Origin: Candidatus Omnitrophota bacterium
Lineage (GTDB): Bacteria; Omnitrophota; Gorgyraeia; 2-01-FULL-45-10
NCBI GenBank assembly: GCA_026387165.1
Contig: JAPLMG010000187.1
Span: 1-10,359 of the forward strand
Direction: 5' to 3'
Length of the DNA stretch: 10,359 nt
Shown: piece by piece, positions 4,985 through 10,359 of the stretch
Numbering within the stretch: position 1 is the first letter of the stretch
Layout of the letters: each line of letters begins with the position of its first letter
The notes under the pieces: model-generated
The model's database searches: none
Told to the model about the DNA's origin: nothing
The model's input: the letters and a program-made list of their open reading frames with translations, nothing else
Made by a program: the position numbers and the translations under genes

Positions 4985-6781
4985 TTAAGCGGTCTTTAAT
5001 GCTGCCAGAAATGCTTCCTGCGGTATCTCTACCTTTCCGAACTGTTTTAAGCGCTTCTTCCCCTCTTTTTGCTTCTCCCAGAGCTTTCTCTTCCTTGTTA
5101 TATCACCGCCGTAACATTTCGCGGTAACGTTCTTTCCGACGGACTTTATCGTCTCTCTGGCTATGATCTGCCCGCCTATCGCCGCCTGAAGTATTATCTG
5201 GAACAGGTGGCGCGGTATGTTATCCTTCAGTTTTTCTATGATCGCTTTTCCTTTCGCGTATGCCCTGTCCTTGAATACTAAAGATGACAAAGCGTCACAG
5301 ATCTCCCCGTTGATAAGGATATCCAGCTTTTCTATCTTCGTAGGGCGGTAGTCGAGGAATTCGTAATCGAGCGAACCATAGCCTCTCGTGACGGACTTGA
5401 TCTTATCGTAAAAATCGACTATGATCTCGGCTAAGGGGATGTCATACACGACCTGCACCCGCGACTCATCAAGATACTGTGTGGAAACATAAGTGCCGCG
5501 CCGCGATTCCGCAAGTTCCAGAATGCTTCCCATATACTCTTTTGGGATTATCATATATGCCCTTACATATGGTTCGTCTACCGATGCGATCTCGCCGGGG
5601 TGAGGCAGCTTCATCGGATTATCCACTTCTGTCACTTCACCGGCATTCTTCATTATCCTGTATATTACGCTGGGAGCGGTCATTACCAGATTAAGATCAT
5701 GTTCCCTTTCAAGCCTCTCCTGTATTATCTCCATGTGCAGAAGGCCCAAAAACCCGCACCGGAAGCCCATACCTAAAGAGGCGGACGATTCAGGCTCATA
5801 TACGAATGATGCGTCGGACAGGCGCATCTTACCTATCGCGTCTTTGAGCGCCGGGAAGTCCGCGCTATTCACCGGATATATTCCGCTGAATACCATAGGC
5901 CTTACCTTCTTATACCCCGGCAGGGCCGCACTCGCGGGGTTATCCGCGTCGGTTACCGTATCTCCTATGGAGACCTCTTTTGCATCTCTTATATTGCATG
6001 CGATATATCCGACCTCCCCGCAGCGCAGCTCTCCGACGAGCTCCGGGAATGGTTTAAATACGCCCACCTCTAGAACGTCATATGTCTTGCCGTTCGACAT
6101 CATCATTATATGGTCGCCTTTTTTCAACACGCCGTTCATAAGCCTCAAAAGTATTATCACGCCCTTATACGAGTCAAATTTCGAATCGAAGATAAGCGCC
6201 TGTAGGGGGTTAGACTCCTCGCCCTTAGGCGGCGGGATCCTGGTTACAACGGCTTCCAATACATCTTCGATGCCTATACCCATCTTGGCGCTGGCCAGCA
6301 CGATCTCGCCTTTCTCTAATCCCAAAATGTCGGATATCTGGTTCTTCACCTTTTCGACCTCAGCGCTGGGAAGGTCTATCTTATTTATTACCGGTATGAT
6401 GACTAAATTATGCTCCATAGCAAGGTATAGGTTCGCTACGGTCTGCGCTTCGATGCCTTGCGCCGCGTCTACCACAAGAAGCGCGCCTTCGCACGCTCCG
6501 ATCGACTTCGAAACTTCATATGTAAAATCGACGTGCCCGGGGGTATCTATAAGATTAAGCTCGTACTCCACTGTGTCCTTTGCCTTATAGCTGATGCGTA
6601 CGGCGCTCGCTTTTATAGTAATGCCTCTCTCCCTTTCGAGGTCCATGTCGTCAAGCATCTGATCGTGAAAATCACGCTCGCTTATCGCGCCAGTCACCTG
6701 AAGGATCCGGTCGGCAAGCGTGGACTTACCGTGGTCTATGTGCGCTATTATCGAGAAATTTCTTATCAGCGAATTATCAAT
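4985..6781 (-). CDS. lepA: Elongation factor 4 (LepA), apparent ATT start
   Basis: Ribosome-associated translational GTPase EF4/LepA, related to EF-G and acting in translation initiation or back-translocation on the 70S ribosome. With the start at ATT (6781) the protein has 598 residues, very close to the usual length, and begins IDNSLIRNFSIIAHIDHGK, which lines up with family members that start M-D-x-x-x-IRNFS. The GTPase boxes are AHIDHGKST (13-21), RERGITIK, DTPGH, NKID and SAK. The middle carries GFRCGFLGLLHMEI, and the C-terminal LepA-specific domain includes ARETIKSVGKNVTAKCYGGDITRKRK. The first in-frame ATG, GTG or TTG is the GTG at 6697, codon 29, which would remove the P-loop, so a normal start there is implausible. 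No Shine-Dalgarno sequence is visible upstream. CTG at 6769 is the other rare-start candidate. A base-calling error at 6779 is possible. The gene identity is certain; the exact start is not. Confidence 0.9.
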   Translation of the reverse strand: MDNSLIRNFSIIAHIDHGKSTLADRILQVTGAISERDFHDQMLDDMDLERERGITIKASAVRISYKAKDTVEYELNLIDTPGHVDFTYEVSKSIGACEGALLVVDAAQGIEAQTVANLYLAMEHNLVIIPVINKIDLPSAEVEKVKNQISDILGLEKGEIVLASAKMGIGIEDVLEAVVTRIPPPKGEESNPLQALIFDSKFDSYKGVIILLRLMNGVLKKGDHIMMMSNGKTYDVLEVGVFKPFPELVGELRCGEVGYIACNIRDAKEVSIGDTVTDADNPASAALPGYKKVRPMVFSGIYPVNSADFPALKDAIGKMRLSDASFVYEPESSASLGMGFRCGFLGLLHMEIIQERLEREHDLNLVMTAPSVIYRIMKNAGEVTEVDNPMKLPHPGEIASVDEPYVRAYMIIPKEYMGSILELAESRRGTYVSTQYLDESRVQVVYDIPLAEIIVDFYDKIKSVTRGYGSLDYEFLDYRPTKIEKLDILINGEICDALSSLVFKDRAYAKGKAIIEKLKDNIPRHLFQIILQAAIGGQIIARETIKSVGKNVTAKCYGGDITRKRKLWEKQKEGKKRLKQFGKVEIPQEAFLAALKTA

Positions 6782-6789
6782 ATATGATT

Positions 6790-6966
6790 GAAATTTATTG
6801 AAATATACAACAAATAAAAAATTGAATAGAAATTAGGAAACTTGTTGAAATTAAGAAATTCATCGTTTGGCTGAATAACAATAAATTTTCATCAATTTCT
6901 ACTTGCCTATTTCTTGCCGTTAATTTCTACAAATTTCTACTTATCTATTACCTGTGGTTAATTTCC
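6790..6966. repeat. AT-rich mirrored repeat between the phosphohexomutase gene and lepA
   Basis: The left part (plus strand) repeats GAAATT words, for example at 6790-6795, 6829-6834, 6847-6852 and 6855-6860. The right part repeats the reverse complement AATTTC at 6894-6899, 6922-6927, 6932-6937 and 6960-6965. TAGAAATTA (6827-6835) and TAATTTCTA (6921-6929) are exact reverse complements, and TAATTTCTAC/AAATTTCTAC (6921-6940) is a tandem pair. Architecture is the same as the spacer on the other side of lepA, but with a different word. I see no gene or convincing promoter in the 191-base spacer. Confidence 0.7.
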
Positions 6967-6972
6967 GTCCTT

Positions 6973-8448
6973 TTAAATATCTTCCAGTAATTTCTTACCA
7001 AATTCTAGCATTGCCATAGCCCTCTTACCGCTCGGCGCTTCGGCATATATTCTAACTATCGGTTCGGTTCCGGATAGCCTCATCATGAACCACGAGCGGT
7101 CTTTTAATATGAACTTATACCCATCGCAATCCTTCACCTCTACGACCTCTTTATCAAGGACCTTCTTCAGTGGCCTTGTCTTCAGGAGCTCCATAAGCGC
7201 CTTCTTCTTTTCGTCCGGCACCCTTATGTCGAGCCGCCTGTATTCGTATCTTCCGTACTCCTTCTCTATATCCTTTATTATTCTGTCCAAGCTCTTACGC
7301 CTCTTGGAGAGCATCTCTAAGATGAGAAGCCCGGAAAGTATGCCGTCTCTTTCCGGTATATAATTCTTGAACGCCACTCCGCCCGTCTCTTCTCCTCCGA
7401 TGAGAATATCGTCTTTACCCATCAAGCCGCAGATATATTTAAAACCGACCTGCGTCTCATGCATCTTAAGGCCGTATTTTTTACATATCTTTTCTATCAA
7501 AACGGTTCCGCAGATCGTCTGTATAACGTCTCCCCTCATCTTCCTGTCTTCCAATAGATGCAAAAGGAGGAGCGTCATAACTTTATGCCCCGTAAGCGGA
7601 CGCCCATCGGACAATATCACACCGAGCCTGTCAGCGTCTCCGTCCGTGGCAAGGCCGATAGAGTATTTGCCTTTTTTGGCCGTTAGAACAAGCTCCTTCA
7701 GGTTGGGCATTATCGGTTCCGGGTTTATGCCGCCAAAGGATGGGTTTACTGTGTCGTGAATGGTATCTACCCTGCACTTGCCGCGCTTAAGAAGTTCAGA
7801 TATATAGCTATTGCCCGTGCCGTACATGGAATCCACTATCACTTTGAGGGGCGTCTTCTTTATCAGCCCCAAATTAACGTATCTCTTTATAAAATCGATA
7901 TGCCTGGGAACTATATTCTCTATGGCCACTAAGCCTTTAAGCTTTAACTCGCCTATAGGCTCGCATAAAACCTGATTCGCGCCCAAGAGAAGCTCTATCT
8001 TTTTTGTTATGTCAGGGCCCGCGGAACCGGAATAGTATGCCTTATACTTCATGCCGTTATATCTGGCGGGATTATGGCTGGCCGTAATAACTACGCCCCC
8101 CACGAGATTTTTATCTTTGATGGCATAACTTACCGAAGGCGTCGGGCACGGCCTGTCGGCCAGTATGACCGGGATACCGTTCGATGCCATCACGCGGGCG
8201 GTCAATTCGGCGTATCTATCCGACAAGAACCGCGTATCATAGCCGACAACGACCTTAAATTCCCGGCCGCTTAAGACAGTTCTTTGTGTCCTCACATAAT
8301 CCGCCATCGCCTGAGCCACCTTCTTCACATTATCAAATGTAAAGGTATCGCTTATGACGGCTCTCCAGCCGTCCGTCCCGAACTTTATCCCTCGATTTCT
8401 CTCGGGATAAAACCCTGAGCTTTTGTCGAAGGGTTTTATTTCCGCCAC
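6973..8448 (-). CDS. Alpha-D-phosphohexomutase (phosphoglucomutase/phosphomannomutase family)
   Basis: Cytoplasmic enzyme that moves a phosphate between the 1 and 6 positions of a hexose, linking glycolysis to sugar-nucleotide and polysaccharide synthesis. The 491 residues carry all four family sites in order: the phosphoserine loop TASHNP at 122-127 (Ser124), the metal loop TDGDADR at 268-274, the sugar-specificity loop GGEETGG at 351-357, and the phosphate-binding RLSGTEP at 457-463. Homologues often begin close to IKFGTDGWRA. Here that motif is at residues 21-30, after an extra segment containing PFDKSSGF that is encoded by a hairpin repeat. The start codon is GTG at 8448, supported by AGGAGG eight bases upstream inside rpe, and it lies one base after the rpe stop. 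Whether glucose, mannose or another hexose phosphate is preferred cannot be told from sequence alone. Confidence 0.93.
   Translation of the reverse strand: MAEIKPFDKSSGFYPERNRGIKFGTDGWRAVISDTFTFDNVKKVAQAMADYVRTQRTVLSGREFKVVVGYDTRFLSDRYAELTARVMASNGIPVILADRPCPTPSVSYAIKDKNLVGGVVITASHNPARYNGMKYKAYYSGSAGPDITKKIELLLGANQVLCEPIGELKLKGLVAIENIVPRHIDFIKRYVNLGLIKKTPLKVIVDSMYGTGNSYISELLKRGKCRVDTIHDTVNPSFGGINPEPIMPNLKELVLTAKKGKYSIGLATDGDADRLGVILSDGRPLTGHKVMTLLLLHLLEDRKMRGDVIQTICGTVLIEKICKKYGLKMHETQVGFKYICGLMGKDDILIGGEETGGVAFKNYIPERDGILSGLLILEMLSKRRKSLDRIIKDIEKEYGRYEYRRLDIRVPDEKKKALMELLKTRPLKKVLDKEVVEVKDCDGYKFILKDRSWFMMRLSGTEPIVRIYAEAPSGKRAMAMLEFGKKLLEDI
8407..8439. repeat. Hairpin repeat with loop TCGACAAAAGCTC (copy 2), in frame in the phosphohexomutase gene
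   Basis: ATAAAACCCT (8407-8416) and AGGGTTTTAT (8430-8439) are exact reverse complements. The 13-base loop, read on the minus strand, is TCGACAAAAGCTC, identical to the loop of the 2324-2352 hairpin. The element occupies bases 10-42 of the coding region and is translated in frame without stops, adding residues around KPFDKSSGFY. Confidence 0.8.
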
Positions 8449-8449
8449 T

Positions 8450-9091
8450 TTATACGCCTCCTCTTAGCTCTTTTATCGCGGCGGAGTAGTCCTTCGCGCC
8501 GAAGACGAAACTGCCCGCCACGAGCACGTTGGCGCCGCTCTTCATGCAGTCGCGGGATCTCTCCAGGTTTATTCCACCGTCAACTTCAATATCTTTTTTG
8601 AAGATCTTGCGCAGACGCTCTATCTTCGGAAGGCAGTCGGATATAAAACCCTGGCCTGAGAACCCCGGCTCAACCGTCATCACCAGGACCATATCCACCA
8701 TCGGAAGGATCTTTTCGATCGGCTCGATATCGGTCCCGGGTTTTATCGAAATACCGGCCTTCTTATTATAGTACTTTATAAGTTTAATGACCTCCTTCGG
8801 GTCCTCTTCGATCTCAGAATGGAAAGTTATTATGTCGCTTCCCGCTTTCACGAAGCTCTCGACAAATTTGCCGGGATTTTTTATCATAAGATGCACGTCG
8901 AGCGTCAGCCGAGTGACCGGCCTTATAGATCTTATCACCGCCGGGCCTATGGTGATATTAGGAACGAAGTGGCCGTCCATTACGTCTACATGTATCCAGT
9001 CCGCTCCCGCCTTCTCAACATCCCTTATCTCCTGGCCTAACTTTGAAAAGTCCGCCGATAGAATACTGGGCGCTATTATATTCTTTAGCAT
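8450..9091 (-). CDS. rpe: Ribulose-phosphate 3-epimerase
   Basis: TIM-barrel enzyme of the pentose phosphate pathway that interconverts D-ribulose 5-phosphate and D-xylulose 5-phosphate in the cytoplasm. The 213 residues match the family closely: APSILSADF at the start, HVDVMDGHFVPNITIGP (34-50) with the catalytic Asp and metal-binding His, DVHLMI, KPGT, MTVEPGFSGQGF, and the phosphate-binding VDGGIN and AGSFVFG near the end. Length is typical and no key residue is missing. The ATG at 9091 lies one base after the M50 protease stop, with GGAG seven bases upstream inside that gene. The stop is one base before the phosphohexomutase GTG, whose AGGAGG ribosome-binding site lies inside rpe. Rpe and the phosphohexomutase are therefore coupled, joining pentose and hexose phosphate metabolism. 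Confidence 0.97.
   Translation of the reverse strand: MLKNIIAPSILSADFSKLGQEIRDVEKAGADWIHVDVMDGHFVPNITIGPAVIRSIRPVTRLTLDVHLMIKNPGKFVESFVKAGSDIITFHSEIEEDPKEVIKLIKYYNKKAGISIKPGTDIEPIEKILPMVDMVLVMTVEPGFSGQGFISDCLPKIERLRKIFKKDIEVDGGINLERSRDCMKSGANVLVAGSFVFGAKDYSAAIKELRGGV
8457..8462 (-). promoter_or_regulatory. Ribosome-binding site deciding the GTG start of the phosphohexomutase gene
   Basis: AGGAGG on the minus strand, inside the last codons of rpe, lies eight bases before the GTG at 8448. This perfect Shine-Dalgarno sequence argues that translation starts upstream of the hairpin repeat rather than at a later codon, so the repeat is translated. Confidence 0.8.
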
Positions 9092-9092
9092 A

Positions 9093-9788
9093 TCATTCTC
9101 CGATCTTGAATTTTTTCAAGGCCTCTTTGACATCAACCTGATGTCCTTCATTAGAAGCGGCCGTATATATGAATATCGCTATCGCTATGAGCACTATATT
9201 GAAGTTGACTATGCCGAAGTACGCGAATCCGACGGCGAATATATGCCCCAAACCCACGGCGAACTTCGTGGCCTTACCGTATCCGATCCTCCCCGCCAGA
9301 AGAGATCTCAATACCCTGCCCCCGTCCATCGGGAAGGCGGGTATAAGATTAAAGGCCGCGAGCATCAGATTTATCCAGTAAAGATATGCCAAGGTAAGCG
9401 GCCAGGTGGCGGTTGAAAGAGGCCTGTGGAAAAGAACTCCTATCCCGAGAAAGCTCTTCATGGGATTATAGAATATAACGATCACGGCAAGATTAAAGAG
9501 CGGCCCCGCGACAGAGATGAAAAATTCCTGGACCGGTTTTTCCGGCATCGATGACATTGAAGCGATGCCGCCGATCGGCAGGAGCGTGATCTCCCGGACC
9601 TCTATCCCGTAATGGCGAGCCACGAGCGAATGGCAGACCTCGTGCAGCGTAACGAAACAGAAGACGCCTATCATCAGAACCAGCCACTTTATGCCGCCGG
9701 AAAGAAAGAATACCAGGAGAAGCAAAAAGGTTATATGAATATTTATGGATATGCCAAATATGTTGAATAACTTAATGGATCCCCGCAT
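9093..9788 (-). CDS. M50 family site-2-type intramembrane zinc metalloprotease
   Basis: A 231-residue polytopic membrane protease of peptidase family M50, which cuts substrates within the membrane. HEVCH at 49-53 is the HExxH zinc site, in a hydrophobic helix. NLIPAFPMDGGRVL at 147-160 supplies the third ligand, Asp155. The conserved GGIASM and AGPLFNL segments lie at 73-78 and 94-100. The fold has about six hydrophobic segments. It resembles the compact SpoIVFB/YdcA-like subgroup. No PDZ domain, as in RseP, is inserted, and the CBS domains often seen at the C-terminus are absent, with the protein ending just after a short charged tail. The ATG at 9788 shares its A with the stop of the M16 peptidase gene (TAATG), and the stop is one base before rpe. 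Substrate unknown; sporulation is not implied. Confidence 0.88.
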   Translation of the reverse strand: MRGSIKLFNIFGISINIHITFLLLLVFFLSGGIKWLVLMIGVFCFVTLHEVCHSLVARHYGIEVREITLLPIGGIASMSSMPEKPVQEFFISVAGPLFNLAVIVIFYNPMKSFLGIGVLFHRPLSTATWPLTLAYLYWINLMLAAFNLIPAFPMDGGRVLRSLLAGRIGYGKATKFAVGLGHIFAVGFAYFGIVNFNIVLIAIAIFIYTAASNEGHQVDVKEALKKFKIGE

Positions 9789-10359
9789 TATAGATGCAAA
9801 ACCCCTTTCAGCCCGTTCTCATCCTTGACGGGCCCTATAACGGCGAGATTCATGAATTCGTTTTTAAATATATTGCAGGCAACCCTCATGATGTCATCCT
9901 TATTAATGGAGGCTACTCTGTCCATTATCTTACCAACATCCAACTCTGTCTCTTTAGACGTGATCTTCTCCCCGAGCCAGAGCATATGGCTCATGGTATC
10001 TTCCATTGTGAAGAGGAGCTGCCCTTTATAGAACTCCTTTGCCCGCTCAAGCTCTTCATCCGGAACGGGCTCTTCTCTTATCCTGTTGAGCTCTTTGAAT
10101 ATTACCTCAAGCGCTTTGACAAGATTCGATTCGTCAAGCCCCGCGCCTACAACGAATGCGCCCACGTCTTCATATTTACGCACGCTTGACGATATCTCGT
10201 AGCACAGGGCGAGTTCGTCCCTTATCACATGGAACAACCGGGACGACATATTCGCTCCGAGTATTATATTAAGGATGCTCGCCGCATATCTATCGGGCGA
10301 TAAACGGTTCGGGGCATGGAAAGCCAGCGCCATATGCGTCTGTTCTGTATCTTTTTTTG
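9788..10359 (-). CDS. M16 family zinc peptidase, C-terminal part (cut by window edge)
   Basis: The frame stays open to the end of the window, so only the last 189 or so residues are seen. It begins KKDTEQTHMALAFHAPNRL, which is a conserved segment inside the second half of M16B peptidases, not a true N-terminus. The ATG at 10333 is therefore internal. The next part, MSSRLFHVIRDELALCYEISS, carries the Arg and Tyr typical of the C-terminal M16 domain that closes over the substrate. The HxxEH zinc site would be in the N-terminal half, outside the window, so catalytic competence cannot be judged here. These peptidases degrade peptides or unfolded segments, often at the envelope. The gene is coupled by a one-base overlap to the M50 protease, a pairing that suggests joint work in envelope proteolysis, though this is inference. 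Confidence 0.88.
   Translation of the reverse strand, partial: KKDTEQTHMALAFHAPNRLSPDRYAASILNIILGANMSSRLFHVIRDELALCYEISSSVRKYEDVGAFVVGAGLDESNLVKALEVIFKELNRIREEPVPDEELERAKEFYKGQLLFTMEDTMSHMLWLGEKITSKETELDVGKIMDRVASINKDDIMRVACNIFKNEFMNLAVIGPVKDENGLKGVLHL

Noticed and set aside
5733..6590. Long plus-strand open frame (285 codons) antisense to lepA
   Set aside because: It lies wholly within lepA on the other strand, reads as Ser/Thr/Pro-rich sequence with no domain, and is explained by codon bias of lepA.
6921..6940. Tandem TAATTTCTAC/AAATTTCTAC as a possible CRISPR or iteron array
   Set aside because: Units are only 10 bases, directly adjacent and degenerate, with no regular spacers and no cas, rep or origin signals nearby.
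8787..9416. Plus-strand open frame of 209 codons antisense to rpe and the M50 gene
   Set aside because: It spans two well-supported genes on the opposite strand and has no recognisable motif or ribosome-binding site.

Overview
The window reads as a stretch of bacterial chromosome with every supported gene on the minus strand, so transcription runs from high to low coordinates. Base composition is moderate, and genes are tightly packed except where short palindromic or AT-rich repeats separate them. The proteins are those of a diderm-type, hard-to-culture bacterium. The mix of housekeeping genes, a divergent NIF3 protein, a stand-alone PilZ protein and many small dispersed palindromes (words such as CCTGCCGGCAGG and TTCGACAAAAGCTC) is reminiscent of metagenome-derived Candidatus Omnitrophota or a neighbouring candidate phylum. 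That placement is inference from memory of similar genomes, not a search result.

In order of transcription: positions 10359-8450 hold the end of an M16 zinc peptidase, a small M50 intramembrane metalloprotease and ribulose-phosphate 3-epimerase (rpe), coupled by one-base overlaps or gaps. An alpha-phosphohexomutase follows at 8448-6973, with a GTG start and a strong Shine-Dalgarno sequence. After an AT-rich mirrored-repeat spacer comes lepA (EF4, 6781-4985). A second mirrored-repeat spacer leads to lepB (signal peptidase I), pgsA and plsY, joined by 4-base ATGA overlaps. Positions 10359-3019 are therefore probably one long operon, or a few, covering proteolysis at the membrane, sugar-phosphate metabolism, translation back-tracking, protein export and phospholipid synthesis.

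Downstream of plsY the layout changes to single genes with longer gaps: an unrecognised 123-residue protein with its own sigma-70-like promoter, a PilZ protein, a CvpA-family membrane protein with a very good extended -10 promoter, and a NIF3/DUF34 protein whose probable promoter lies on a perfect palindrome.

The most unusual content is not a new enzyme system but the way small repeats interact with genes. The lepA frame has no ATG, GTG or TTG start upstream of its P-loop and appears to begin at ATT, exactly where a repeat spacer ends. The phosphohexomutase has a hairpin repeat read in frame just after its start. A second copy of that hairpin, near the PilZ gene, has an identical 13-nt loop but a different, still complementary stem. 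The C-terminal tail of PgsA is encoded by another palindromic repeat, which also seems to supply the ribosome-binding site of plsY. I found no CRISPR array, tRNA, rRNA, transposase or phage gene.
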